Assembly: GCF_001693735.1 (NCBI RefSeq)
Contig: NZ_LWDV01000008.1
Coordinates: 407,414 to 471,413 of the forward strand
DNA length: 64,000 bases
Source of the DNA: Orenia metallireducens
GTDB taxonomy: Bacteria; Bacillota; Halanaerobiia; Halobacteroidales; Halobacteroidaceae
Direction of reading: 5' to 3'
This document shows positions 43,488-52,820 of this stretch, in pieces; positions within the stretch are counted from its first letter, which is position 1, and every line of letters starts with the position of its first letter. The position numbers were made by a program, and so were the translations under genes. Under the pieces are notes generated by a model. The model saw only the letters and a list, made by a program, of their open reading frames with translations, was not told the DNA's origin and did no database searches.

Positions 43488-44816
43488 ATGGCAAATAGGA
43501 GAAATAGAGGTGGTTCTTCTCTTGAAAATAATAAAACAGAACAGAAGTTTGTAATTGATATAGATAGAGCAATCTATAAGAGGATGAATAAGAATTATTA
43601 TTTGAACCATACCTCTATCTCTGATTTTGGTCAAATTATCAGTAACCTTTATAATGACTTACGAGAAGAGGAGAATCAAGAGGGTTTAGATAAATTAGAG
43701 AGTTTTATTAACTATTTTTTCAAAAGTCTTGATAAGGAGCATAAGCAGATTGATAAATCTAACATAGGACTATATCAAGGGCTGCTAGAGGTAATATCTT
43801 TCCTTAAGACTAAAGGCAATAAAGTTACTCTAGAATTTTTGAATATTTTTAGTAAAGTACCTAATGAAGAACAGCTAAATTATATTAAAGCTACTAATAC
43901 TATCATTAAAGCAGAGAGGAAGTTCAAAAATGATTTCAATAACCTTTCCAAATTACTCTATGCCAGTGATGTTATTTTAAGCTTTGCTGGTGATCAATCT
44001 GCTAAAATTAAATTTTTTAATAAGTTATTTACTAATATTATCAGTATAAATAACCTAGTAGGTATAAATAATTTCTTTACTGAAGTAGGGATTGATGTTA
44101 AGGAATTAAAGGTAATTAATAAATGGCTCTTTAGAAGGAGATTAGAAGAATTACCTGATAGAAGGCTAGATAGAGCTAATAATACAGCAATAAAAGATAA
44201 TAAATATTGGTTATATAAGAGTTTAGAAGTTAATGATCAGTCCTATTTAGGTAAATCTGTTAATAAACTCTATGATAACTTAAAGGATTGGAATAATAAG
44301 AAAGCCTTGGTGGGATTTGAAGACTTTATTACTAATCTCTTACATCGAGCCAATAAAGGAAATTCAAAAGGGGTAAAAACCTCTATGAGGTTACTTACTA
44401 TCTTTCAAGAATTTGATGGAGGCAGCTTAGAAGATTATGAGAGATTATTCTCTACAATCTCATCCTTTAAGAAGGTAAATTATAATATAACCTTTAATTG
44501 GATAGACGCTTTTGCAAAGATGCCTCACTTGGCAAGGGTGAAATTTATTAAGGCTACTGATTTATTATTGAGCTTTGATGAGAAGAAGGATGGAAGGATC
44601 CTAGTAGATTTTGAGTATACTGTAGGTTCTATCTTATGTTTTAAAATATTCAAGAAAAGGAGAATTTTACTACTAAATAGGTTTCTTGACCTGATTATAG
44701 AGTGTGATAATCAATATGAAGCCAATGGTATCTTTGATAAGATTGGTATCAGTAATGGAAGGCACATAGATAGAAGGCGTCTAGAAAGAGGGTTAAGAGA
44801 GCTTGAGCAGAGGTAA
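43488..44816 (+). CDS. Unknown protein with internal duplication
   Basis: A 442-residue, charged, largely helical protein that I cannot assign. It consists of two related halves. IFSKVPNEEQLNYIKATNTI (about residues 120-140) aligns with AFAKMPHLARVKFIKATDLL (about 345-365). NLYNDLREEENQEGLDKLESFI aligns with KLYDNLKDWNNKKALVGFEDFI. The ends GINNFFTEVGIDVKEL and ANGIFDKIGISNGRHI also match, each followed by an Arg-rich RRRLEEL/RRRLERGLREL helix. No signal peptide or membrane helix is present. A GAGGAGG site supports the ATG. It follows a ComFB-domain gene. Confidence 0.75.
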   Translation: MANRRNRGGSSLENNKTEQKFVIDIDRAIYKRMNKNYYLNHTSISDFGQIISNLYNDLREEENQEGLDKLESFINYFFKSLDKEHKQIDKSNIGLYQGLLEVISFLKTKGNKVTLEFLNIFSKVPNEEQLNYIKATNTIIKAERKFKNDFNNLSKLLYASDVILSFAGDQSAKIKFFNKLFTNIISINNLVGINNFFTEVGIDVKELKVINKWLFRRRLEELPDRRLDRANNTAIKDNKYWLYKSLEVNDQSYLGKSVNKLYDNLKDWNNKKALVGFEDFITNLLHRANKGNSKGVKTSMRLLTIFQEFDGGSLEDYERLFSTISSFKKVNYNITFNWIDAFAKMPHLARVKFIKATDLLLSFDEKKDGRILVDFEYTVGSILCFKIFKKRRILLLNRFLDLIIECDNQYEANGIFDKIGISNGRHIDRRRLERGLRELEQR

Positions 44817-44828
44817 TATATGATTTTT

Positions 44829-44864
44829 AAGAAGGCTAAGATGAGCATCTTAGTCTTCTTTTTA
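44829..44864 (+). terminator. Terminator after the duplicated-protein gene
   Basis: AAGAAGGCTAAGAT/ATCTTAGTCTTCTT stem (one G-U pair), short loop, then TTTATT. Confidence 0.85.
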
Positions 44865-45063
44865 TTATATACCTTGTTGAATAAATAAAATCCAATGTAT
44901 ATTTATATTTTTAACTATAAATTCCCAAATTAGGTTTTACCTAATGGTGATTTACCTTACTTTAAAATTATCATCCATCTCATATTCACTAGATTTAATA
45001 GAATAAAAATAAAAAATCTAACTAAAGATAATAATAAGAAAAAATAAAGGAGATTTATAAAAA

Positions 45064-45774
45064 ATGAATCCATACATAGAAATATTTATTAGAACATTAG
45101 TAGTCTTTGTACTGTTGGTTACCTTAGCTAGGATAATTGGAAGAAAGTTATTGGCACAATTATCTGTCTTTGAATTTGTAACAACAATTACTATCGGTAG
45201 TGCTACAGGTACCTATGTTGTTGAAAAATCAAAGGGGAATGTGATGTTACTAAGTCCCATTATCTTAACAACTTGTGCAGTATTTCTTGGTTATATGACT
45301 GTAAAAAGCTTAAGGTTTAGAAAATTAATTGTAGGAGAGCCTGTAGTTATCATTCAAAATGGGGAGATTTTAGAGAAGAATATGTTAAAGGCAAGATATA
45401 GTTTAGATGATTTAGAGCGCCATTTACGGGGTAAAGGGGCCTTTAAGTTAAATGAGGTAGAATTTGCAGTCTTAGAATCTGATGGAACCTTAAGTGTTCA
45501 AAGAAAGAGCATCTATGATCCTGTAACCCCTAATGATTTAAATTTGGATACACCTTATAAAGGTTTAGCTACAGAGATTATTAAAGATGGTGAAGTTTTA
45601 GAACAGAATTTAAGACAGAATAACTTGGATTTTAATTGGTTATATAATCAGCTAAGAGAGAATAGTGTTTCAAGTGTTTCTGATGTAATGTTAGCACATC
45701 TAAATACAGATGGGACACTTTATTTAGATTTAAAGAAACAAAAGCCTGATTATACTCAGCAGGTAGAAGATTGA
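45064..45774 (+). CDS. DUF421 membrane protein (YetF-like)
   Basis: A 236-residue protein with three N-terminal transmembrane segments (to about residue 80) and a soluble C-terminal part built from two small beta domains (VIIQNGEILEKNM, then PYKGLATEIIKDGEVLEQNL). RLLARIIGRKLLAQLSVFEFV-like sequence is the DUF421 signature. Paralogs YetF/YdfS/YkjA occur in spore-formers, some in spore membranes; function is not settled. AAAGGAG precedes the ATG. It is followed after 47 bases by an inositol phosphatase family gene. Confidence 0.88.
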   Translation: MNPYIEIFIRTLVVFVLLVTLARIIGRKLLAQLSVFEFVTTITIGSATGTYVVEKSKGNVMLLSPIILTTCAVFLGYMTVKSLRFRKLIVGEPVVIIQNGEILEKNMLKARYSLDDLERHLRGKGAFKLNEVEFAVLESDGTLSVQRKSIYDPVTPNDLNLDTPYKGLATEIIKDGEVLEQNLRQNNLDFNWLYNQLRENSVSSVSDVMLAHLNTDGTLYLDLKKQKPDYTQQVED

Positions 45775-45821
45775 AAGATGATAAGTAAAGAAGAGTATCA
45801 GCAATGGAAGGATGATAATTT

Positions 45822-46604
45822 GTGGATAGATTCGAGGTATTGGATAAAGTTAAAGGGTGGGTTAAGGAGGTTGGAAGATTACAGATTGATAGATTGCATG
45901 ACAATTTTGAGGTTAGGACCAAAAGTAATCAGAATGATTTAGTTACAGAAGTAGATGAACTATCAGAGAAGATTCTGATTGATTATATTAAAGCAGATTA
46001 TCCTAACCATTCAATTATATCTGAGGAGAGTGGTGCTGATCATAGAGAGTCAGATTATCAGTGGATTATAGACCCCTTAGATGGTACAACAAACTATACC
46101 CATGGGTTTCCTTTATTTTGCATATCTATAGGTTTGCAGTATCAAAGTGAAACTATTCTTGGTGTTATTTATGCTCCTAAATTAGACTACCTGTATTATG
46201 GTATCAAAGAAGAAGGGGCATTTTTAAATGGTAAAAGATTGAAAGTATCTACTACTGCTAGGCTGGAGAAGGCTCTACTAATGACAGATTTTTCTTATTA
46301 TCGTGTTGAAAACCCTGATGATAATATAGATTACTTTGATAGGGTTGTTAAGAAGGTACGGGGGACTAGAAAGACTGGAAGTGCTGCTTTAGATTTATGT
46401 TGCATAGCTGAAGGGACGGTAGACTTTTTTTGGGAGTTAGAGCTAAACCCTTGGGATATAGTTGCAGGGGCTCTACTGATAAAAGAAGCTGGAGGTAAAG
46501 TGATTACATTTAATAAAGAGGATAAATTAACGATTATTGCTGGAAATAATAAGTTATCTAATAAATTAATGGAGAAAATAAAGGTTAAAAATAAAAATAG
46601 CTAA
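45822..46604 (+). CDS. Inositol monophosphatase family protein
   Basis: A 260-residue Mg2+-dependent phosphatase. The metal sites are present: EESG (about residue 67), WIIDPLDGTTNYTHGFP (about 85-101) and LNPWDIVAGALLIKEAGG (about 212-229). The substrate could be inositol-1-phosphate, fructose-1,6-bisphosphate or PAP (CysQ-like); sequence alone does not decide. The GTG start has GGAAGG about 10 bases upstream. It lies directly behind the DUF421 gene and may be co-transcribed. Confidence 0.92.
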   Translation: MDRFEVLDKVKGWVKEVGRLQIDRLHDNFEVRTKSNQNDLVTEVDELSEKILIDYIKADYPNHSIISEESGADHRESDYQWIIDPLDGTTNYTHGFPLFCISIGLQYQSETILGVIYAPKLDYLYYGIKEEGAFLNGKRLKVSTTARLEKALLMTDFSYYRVENPDDNIDYFDRVVKKVRGTRKTGSAALDLCCIAEGTVDFFWELELNPWDIVAGALLIKEAGGKVITFNKEDKLTIIAGNNKLSNKLMEKIKVKNKNS

Positions 46605-46679
46605 TAGATATAATATATTTTTAACACTATACTATTCTCTTTAATATAATGATTCTATAATCAATAAGGGGTGGTATAG

Positions 46680-47072
46680 ATGGAGAATAAAAGCAATAAT
46701 TTATTTCAAGTATTACAGGATAGTCAGGAGATTATTGATGGTGTGAATAATCTATTAGATGTAATCAGAAGACCTGAGTCAGAAAATAAAGGAGTAAGAA
46801 GAGATGACTCTGATGTTAAAGTAGAAAGGATATTGTCAATTAAAGTAATGGAAGAAGGTCAAGTTAAATTTAATTATGATATTCCTCTCAATCTGTTAAT
46901 GTTAAGTAGGAGATTTATATCGGCTAAGGAGATTCGGCGTTTGAATAGAGAATATGGAATAGATATTGATGATATTATCAAAAGAGCTAGTACAACTTTG
47001 TTAGAAAAGGAGAAGATAGTAGATGTTTATAATAAGAATAATGATGTTAAGATAGAAGTTAGTATTTTATAA
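46680..47072 (+). CDS. Small protein with a YvlB/SHOCT-like C-terminal domain
   Basis: A 130-residue soluble protein. The N-terminal part is polar. The C-terminal 80 residues (RILSIKVMEEGQVKFNYDIPLNLL ... YGIDIDDIIKRAS ... EKIVDVYNKNNDVKIEVSIL) resemble the short domain found in YvlB/DUF2089-type proteins, usually tied to envelope stress genes. The resemblance is by pattern only. A GGGGTGG site precedes the ATG, and a strong two-way terminator follows. Confidence 0.65.
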   Translation: MENKSNNLFQVLQDSQEIIDGVNNLLDVIRRPESENKGVRRDDSDVKVERILSIKVMEEGQVKFNYDIPLNLLMLSRRFISAKEIRRLNREYGIDIDDIIKRASTTLLEKEKIVDVYNKNNDVKIEVSIL

Positions 47073-47144
47073 AATTCAGTAACAGATTTATCTAAGAGAA
47101 ATCTAATATTATTATTTACATAATATTAAATCTAAAATTTGAAT

Positions 47145-47190
47145 ATAAAAAGAAGAATAGTGCATCTGCACTATTCTTCTTTTTATATTT
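47145..47190. terminator. Bidirectional terminator (46680 gene / hcp)
   Basis: A perfect 18-bp stem AAAAGAAGAATAGTGCA/TGCACTATTCTTCTTTT has a 2-base loop with A and T tracts on both sides. Confidence 0.92.
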
Positions 47191-47213
47191 TTAAAGGGGA
47201 GTTTAAACTTGGA

Positions 47214-48563
47214 TTATCCTAACATCTTCTTTAAGTCTTCTTCAACATTACCAGTAGTCTGTAAGTTGAAGTTATCTTGCAATACCTTAACAACATTTTC
47301 ACTCATAAATTCAGGTACACTTGGTCCAACATAGATATCTTGGATTCCTAAGTTGAATAATCCTAAAAGAATTGCTACAGCTTTCTGTTCAAACCAAGAT
47401 AATACGATACTTAATGGTAGGTCATTTACTTCACAGTCAAAGGCTTCAGCTAATGCTAGAGCAATTTTAACTGCAGAGCCAGAGTTATTACATTGACCTA
47501 AATCGATATATCTAGGGATATTTGTTCCTGGTACATTTCCGTAATCTACATCATTGAATCTAAACTTACCACAAGAAGTAGTGATTAATACACAGTCTTT
47601 TGGTAATGAAGTTGCTAAATCTCTATAGTAATCTCTACCTTTAGTTGGAGCATCACAACCAGCAATTACGAAGAATCTTTGGATCTTTCCTTCCTTAACA
47701 GCCTCAATAATTTCAGGTGCAATACCTAATACAGTTTGGTGATGGAAACCAGTTGTCAATGTTTCATCACTTTCTACATTAGCCACAGGTAAAGATAATG
47801 CTTTCTCAATAAGTGGTGAGAAATCATCATTTTTAATCTTCTTAGCTCCTTCTAAGCCAGCAGTTCCATAAGTGAAGAATCTATCCCCATAATCTCCTCT
47901 AATTGGCATTAGACAGTTAGTAGTTCCTAAGATAGCTCCTGGGAATTTAGCAAATAGTTTACGTTGATCATACCATGCTTTACCAACATTACCTTTTAAG
48001 TGCTCATATTTATTCAATTCTGGATAACCATGAGCTGGTAACATTTCAGAGTGAGTATAAATGTTGATTCCTTTTCCTTCAGTCTGCTTTAATAATTCCT
48101 CTAAAGCATATAAGTTATGTCCAGTTACAACAATAGAATGTCCTTCTACTTTATTTTGGCTTACTGTTACTGGAGAAGGAACACCTAAGCTATCAGTATG
48201 AGCCTTATCTAATAAGTCCATTACTCTAGTAGTAGCCTCTCCAACTTTTAGAGCCATACTAATGTGCTCTTCTAAGTTAAAGTTAGAATTAGTTAATGTA
48301 GTATATAAGGCCTCATGAGTAATATTATTTACTTCATCATCAGTATAGCCAAGTTCTCTAGCATGTGTAGCATAAGCAGCTACTCCTTTTAGTCCAAAGA
48401 TAATGATATCCTGTAAACTAGCAATATCAGGGTCTTTACCACAAACACCAAATTTTGTACATCCACCTGTAGGGGTCTGTTCACATTGATAACAGAACAT
48501 ATCACAGCTTGATTTTACAGTCTTATTTTCTTTCTTGTCATTTCCTTTAAAAAGTCCAAACAT
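47214..48563 (-). CDS. hcp: Hydroxylamine reductase / hybrid cluster protein (short class)
   Basis: A 449-residue Hcp. The N-terminal Cys motif CYQCEQTPTGGCTKFGVC (Cys24-x2-Cys27-x7-Cys35-x5-Cys41) binds the Fe-S cluster. Hybrid-cluster ligands appear in VVTGHNLYALEE, GTTNCLMP, IAGCDAPTKGRDYY, TTSCGKFRFN and QCNNSGSA. The length is well below the 550 residues of class I, as in the class III proteins that lack the second helical domain. It reduces hydroxylamine or NO-derived species. The start is ATG 48563 behind AAGGAGG; an in-frame TTG at 48587 lies before that site. No hcr reductase is adjacent. Confidence 0.95.
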   Translation of the reverse strand: MFGLFKGNDKKENKTVKSSCDMFCYQCEQTPTGGCTKFGVCGKDPDIASLQDIIIFGLKGVAAYATHARELGYTDDEVNNITHEALYTTLTNSNFNLEEHISMALKVGEATTRVMDLLDKAHTDSLGVPSPVTVSQNKVEGHSIVVTGHNLYALEELLKQTEGKGINIYTHSEMLPAHGYPELNKYEHLKGNVGKAWYDQRKLFAKFPGAILGTTNCLMPIRGDYGDRFFTYGTAGLEGAKKIKNDDFSPLIEKALSLPVANVESDETLTTGFHHQTVLGIAPEIIEAVKEGKIQRFFVIAGCDAPTKGRDYYRDLATSLPKDCVLITTSCGKFRFNDVDYGNVPGTNIPRYIDLGQCNNSGSAVKIALALAEAFDCEVNDLPLSIVLSWFEQKAVAILLGLFNLGIQDIYVGPSVPEFMSENVVKVLQDNFNLQTTGNVEEDLKKMLG

Positions 48564-48649
48564 ATTATTTTTCCTCCTTGTATTCAATTAAAATTATTCT
48601 TCGCTTTTTACTTTCTATATAAATAATAACCTATTAATCCTATCGGTTC

Positions 48650-48665
48650 TGTGAGGTAAGTCACT
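48650..48665 (-). promoter_or_regulatory. CRP/FNR-type operator upstream of hcp
   Basis: TGTGAGGTAAGTCACT matches TGTGA-N6-TCACA at 9 of 10 positions, 86 bases before the hcp start. Many hcp genes are controlled by a CRP/FNR-family regulator (HcpR); the regulator is not in this window. Confidence 0.45.
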
Positions 48666-49129
48666 CGGATAGAGTTTTTTATAAATTGTTTTTGAATATA
48701 TGAAAGGTGGAAAGGAATTATTATCTATAGATCAATACAAATCAAGGATTAATCTCTAAAAAATTTTGAAGTTTTTAGTTAATAATTTCTTATTTAAATT
48801 AAACTATAGACAGATAAATTTTTCTATAGAGAGGTGTTTATGTCTAATTTATATTTAAGCTTCTCTGATGTGATGAGTTCTTTAATATAAAGTTATATTT
48901 TTGGTAATAATTGGATTGATATAGAATTAACGACAGGGACAAACAAAAATAAACAATTTTTAGTAATATAATTTACATTTAACAAATATTATGATAATAT
49001 AATTATAAAATGATAACCTTACAATTATATAAGAACTTTATAAAATGATAGGAGGTGTAATTTGAAAGGATATCTTTTGTGAAGAAATGTAACAAGATAT
49101 ACCCAGTATAACAATTTATTTTTGTTAAT

Positions 49130-49145
49130 AGTGGTATATACCTAT
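49130..49145. promoter_or_regulatory. GntR (NagR/DasR-type) operator-like site upstream of GH16
   Basis: AGTGGTATATACCTAT is a near palindrome with the same flanks (TAATAGTGGTATA) as the site at 21435. It lies 134 bases before the GH16 start and just upstream of a TATAAT (49158-49163). A six-codon ORF behind AGGAGGTG (49051-49080) precedes it. The rest of the gap 48666-49050 is AT-rich, with nothing recognised. Confidence 0.55.
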
Positions 49146-49278
49146 AGTTATATATATTATAATGTCATCTAGACCATATTAGATATGTAATAAATTAGAG
49201 TGTAGTAATAAGGGAAAGTTTATAAGTTAATAACCCCTTCCTAGTTTTTAAATTAAATTTAACCAAGGGGGACTACTG

Positions 49279-50595
49279 ATGAATAAAATTAAAAGATTAT
49301 TATCGTTTCTATGTATTTTTATGATGATTATGGGTGTTTTTTCTGTAAAGGTATTTGCTTATGAACCGACATCTGGTGATATAGCAATAAATGGTGATTT
49401 TACTAATGGTCATGATCATTGGTATTGGACAATGATGAACACAGCAGAAGCATATAGATATGTAAATAACGGAGAGTTTGTAGTAGAGATAGTAGATGGA
49501 GGGTGGGAAACTTACCAACTTCAACTTAATCAACCTGATCTAACAATTACTGAGGGAAAACAATATGCAGTTTATTTTGATGCCAAAACTACAGAAAATA
49601 GTAGTGGTGGGCAACCTAGTCCTAGAACTATCATTAGTACTGTAGGTAAAGCTGGTAAGCCATGGACTAGTTATGCAGGTGCACATACCCATGAACTTAC
49701 TACTGAAATGCAGAGGTTTTCTTACACATTTACAATGTTTGAACCGACAGATTTTCGTGCTCAACTTTCATTCCAATTAGGCAACGACGACAGAGATGTA
49801 GTAATTGATAATGTAGCAATTTATGATTTAACAGGTGGCGATGATCCGACACCTCCAGCAATGCCTACTCCAACTGCAACATATGATACTTTAGTATGGA
49901 GTGATGAGTTTAATGGTACAGAGATTGATACTACAGTATGGACTCATGAAATTGGAGGAACAGGATGGGGTAATAATGAACTTCAATATTACACAGATCG
50001 CCCAGAAAACTCGAGAGTTGAAAACGGCAACCTTGTAATAGAAGCTAGACAAGAATCATACAAAGGTAAGAGTTATACTTCTGCTAGATTAATAACTGAA
50101 AATAAGATAGATTTTCAGTATGGTCGTATTGAAGCTCGTATAAAACTTCCTTATGGACAGGGAATGTGGCCAGCATTTTGGATGTTAGGATCTAATTATT
50201 CTAGTGTAGGTTGGCCAGCTTGTGGAGAAATAGATATAATGGAAATGGTAGGTGGTGGAGAGTCGCGTGATGATACAACTCATGGAACAATTCACTGGGA
50301 AAATTCATATGGTGAGCACTGGAGTGACGGTTATCATACTCAGATTGATACTGGAATACTTGCTGATACTTACCACACAGTAAGTATTGTTTGGGATAGT
50401 AGTTATATCTACTGGTTCTTAGATGGAGTACAATTTAATGCTATATCAATTTCTGAATCTGATAAAACTGAATTCCATAAGCCATTCTTCCTTCTTTTAA
50501 ATCTAGCAGTAGGAGGAAACTGGCCAGGATCTCCTGATAAATATACTAATTTCCCACAAAAATACTATATTGATTATATCAGAGTGTATCAATAA
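49279..50595 (+). CDS. Secreted GH16 beta-glucanase with N-terminal CBM4/9-like domain
   Basis: A 438-residue exported enzyme: signal peptide (1-27, ending VFAYEPT), a jelly-roll domain (about 34-190: INGDFTNGHDHWYW ... DVVIDNVAIYDL) of CBM4/9 type, then GH16 (about 205-438) with GEIDIME (Glu317, Asp319, Glu322) and the closing YYIDYIRVYQ. It is the fourth secreted glucanase in the window and differs from the 21-30 kb island in its signal peptide and binding module, so it is not a recent copy. A NagR/DasR-like site lies upstream and a terminator follows. Confidence 0.92.
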   Translation: MNKIKRLLSFLCIFMMIMGVFSVKVFAYEPTSGDIAINGDFTNGHDHWYWTMMNTAEAYRYVNNGEFVVEIVDGGWETYQLQLNQPDLTITEGKQYAVYFDAKTTENSSGGQPSPRTIISTVGKAGKPWTSYAGAHTHELTTEMQRFSYTFTMFEPTDFRAQLSFQLGNDDRDVVIDNVAIYDLTGGDDPTPPAMPTPTATYDTLVWSDEFNGTEIDTTVWTHEIGGTGWGNNELQYYTDRPENSRVENGNLVIEARQESYKGKSYTSARLITENKIDFQYGRIEARIKLPYGQGMWPAFWMLGSNYSSVGWPACGEIDIMEMVGGGESRDDTTHGTIHWENSYGEHWSDGYHTQIDTGILADTYHTVSIVWDSSYIYWFLDGVQFNAISISESDKTEFHKPFFLLLNLAVGGNWPGSPDKYTNFPQKYYIDYIRVYQ

Positions 50596-50615
50596 ATCTC
50601 TTTGATTTATAGATT

Positions 50616-50646
50616 AAAAGGGCTACTTAAATAGTAGCTCTTTTTG
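50616..50646 (+). terminator. Terminator after GH16
   Basis: AAAAGGGCTACT pairs with AGTAGCTCTTTT and is followed by T residues. The gap from here to 51238 is AT-rich, with no ORF; an unused AAGGAGGTG ribosome-binding-like site lies at 51069. Confidence 0.8.
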
Positions 50647-51238
50647 TTATATCTTAAATTATATATATAGTAAATATAAACCTTATTATATTATCTTTTT
50701 AGTATTAGAAAAGATTATTTAAATATTTTAATTTTATAGATTTGTTTAGCAATACCATTGTTAATTTACGATAAAAATTATCAGATATAGTTTATAGGGA
50801 GAATATCAATGAAAAGGTTAGATAATATATTAACTATCATGGACTTTATAAATTAGAGATAATTCTATATCAAATTATAAAAATAAATAATAGCTATATA
50901 AGGTTTGTAGTTAAATATTTTACTTTATTTATAAAATGTCAAAGGATTGTTATAAAAAGCACATAATTTTTAGAAAATTCAGCCAACTAGTTATTTACAT
51001 ATAAAAAAATATATGTTATTATTGTTATATAATCTAATACAAGGTTAAAAGTTCTAACAAAAACCAAGGAGGTGAATTTTTTAAAATAGTTTCAGTGTTT
51101 GAAGATTAATTGATGTTGTCAACTCAATGAGACTTAGAAGTGCCAATTAATTTTAATATATTAAAGTTAATTGGAAAATAGGATAATTAGATAAGATTAT
51201 AACCCCTTATTAAACCTTATTAATAGGAGGGTGTTTTT

Positions 51239-52570
51239 TTGAAAAACTTTAGAAAAAGTCTATTGGCAATATTGGCTAGTCTTGTAATGGTATTTGGTTT
51301 TGTTGGAACTAGTTTTGCAGGTGTAATGATGCAGGGGTTTTATTGGGATCCGCCTGCTGGAGGAACCTGGTATGATACTATGAAATCTAAAGCGTATGAG
51401 TTATCTCAAGCTGGATTTACAGCTATTTGGTTCCCATCTCCTACCAAAGGAATGGGTGGAGGATACTCGATGGGTTATGATGTTTATGATCATTATGATT
51501 TAGGTGAGTATAATCAAAAAGGGACTATAGAGACTAGATTTGGTAGTAGAGCAGAATTAGAGGCAGCTATTCAAGCTTATAAAAATGCTGGTATGCAAAC
51601 AATCGTTGATACAGTAATGAATCATATGATGGGAGCAGATGAAGCAGAATACAATCCATATACAGGTACTGAAACTTGGACTAAATTTGACTATGTTCAT
51701 GATAAATTCGAAAAGAATTATGAACATTTCCATCCAAATGTTACTCATAATACTACTAGTGAACCTTATTATGGTGGACAATTTGAACCAGATATCTGTT
51801 TTTATAATGATTATAATTATATGGGTAATGGATTAAAAGAATGGTCAAAGTGGTTAAAGATAGATATCGGATTTGATGGATATCGTTTAGACTTTGTTAA
51901 AGGTATGCAGCCTGATTATCTTAAGTCATGGAAGAATACATGGCCAATGAGCAGTAGCTTTACAGTTGGAGAGTATTGGGATGGAAATAGAGATACTCTG
52001 AATTGGTGGGCTAATGAAGTTGGAATGCATGTATTTGATTTTGATCTATTCTATACTTTAAAGGATATGGCAAATAGTAATGGGGCTTTTGATATGAGAG
52101 GTTTAAATGATGCAGGTCTTATTGAAATCAACCCAGGTAGAGCTGTAACCTTTGTAGAGAATCATGATACTGATGAGCATGACCCAGTAACTACTAATAA
52201 AATGATGGCATATGCTTATATTTTAACTCATGAAGGATATCCAACAGTATTCTGGAAAGACTACTATAATTATGGATTAAAAGATGCTATCAATAACCTA
52301 GTATGGATCCATGAGAATCTAGCAGAGGGTTCTACAAGTAATCTATACTCTGATGCAGATTTATATATAGCTCAGAGAAATGGTGGAAAGGGATTAGTAG
52401 TAGGATTAAATGATAGTGATAGCTGGAGAAGCCAATGGGTACAGACTAGATATACAAATACCACGTTAAAAGATTATACTGGTCAAGCAAATGATGCTTG
52501 GGCTGATGGTAATGGATGGGTTGAACTTTGGATTCCACCAAAGGGATATACAGTTTGGTCAACCTATTAA
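51239..52570 (+). CDS. Secreted alpha-amylase (GH13)
   Basis: A 443-residue exported amylase: signal peptide (1-27, ...GTSFAG), (beta/alpha)8 barrel with conserved region I DTVMNH (about 124-129), region II GYRLDFVK with the nucleophile Asp218, region III GEYWD with Glu245, and region IV FVENHDT with Asp310, then a small C-terminal beta domain. All three catalytic carboxylates are intact. The short, single-domain form without a starch-binding module resembles plant/archaeal-type GH13 enzymes starting with MMQGFYWD. The TTG start follows AGGAGGG and eight T. Confidence 0.94.
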   Translation: MKNFRKSLLAILASLVMVFGFVGTSFAGVMMQGFYWDPPAGGTWYDTMKSKAYELSQAGFTAIWFPSPTKGMGGGYSMGYDVYDHYDLGEYNQKGTIETRFGSRAELEAAIQAYKNAGMQTIVDTVMNHMMGADEAEYNPYTGTETWTKFDYVHDKFEKNYEHFHPNVTHNTTSEPYYGGQFEPDICFYNDYNYMGNGLKEWSKWLKIDIGFDGYRLDFVKGMQPDYLKSWKNTWPMSSSFTVGEYWDGNRDTLNWWANEVGMHVFDFDLFYTLKDMANSNGAFDMRGLNDAGLIEINPGRAVTFVENHDTDEHDPVTTNKMMAYAYILTHEGYPTVFWKDYYNYGLKDAINNLVWIHENLAEGSTSNLYSDADLYIAQRNGGKGLVVGLNDSDSWRSQWVQTRYTNTTLKDYTGQANDAWADGNGWVELWIPPKGYTVWSTY

Positions 52571-52600
52571 GATAACTTTAAAATAAATATTTAAATTGCT

Positions 52601-52628
52601 AAGCCTCGGATTCTTCCGAGGCTTTTGA
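52601..52628 (+). terminator. Terminator after amylase
   Basis: AAGCCTCGGA/TCCGAGGCTT stem with a 4-base loop, then TTGATATTG; separates amylase from the secretion operon. Confidence 0.85.
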
Positions 52629-52820
52629 TATTGTTAAATTTATCATTTTTTAATAGCAAATGATGTTATATTTACTCTTAATTAAAGATAAATTACCTCT
52701 ATAGTAGAAGTTTAAATTCTTTCTAGATGGCAGGAAATTTGGTAGTTATCTAGAAATATGTATGTGAAAATGTTATACATTGTAACGATTTTTTATAATT
52801 TATTTAAGGAGAGGAAATAT

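Noticed and set aside
43354..43554. 66-residue ORF between the ComFB gene and the duplicated protein
   Set aside because: It overlaps the well-supported start of the 43488 gene in another frame and has no ribosome binding site.
45778..45945. Short ORF beginning MISKEEYQQWKDD between the DUF421 and phosphatase genes
   Set aside because: Most of it overlaps the phosphatase gene out of frame. The first 15 codons look protein-like but no ribosome binding site is present, so it is too weak to call.
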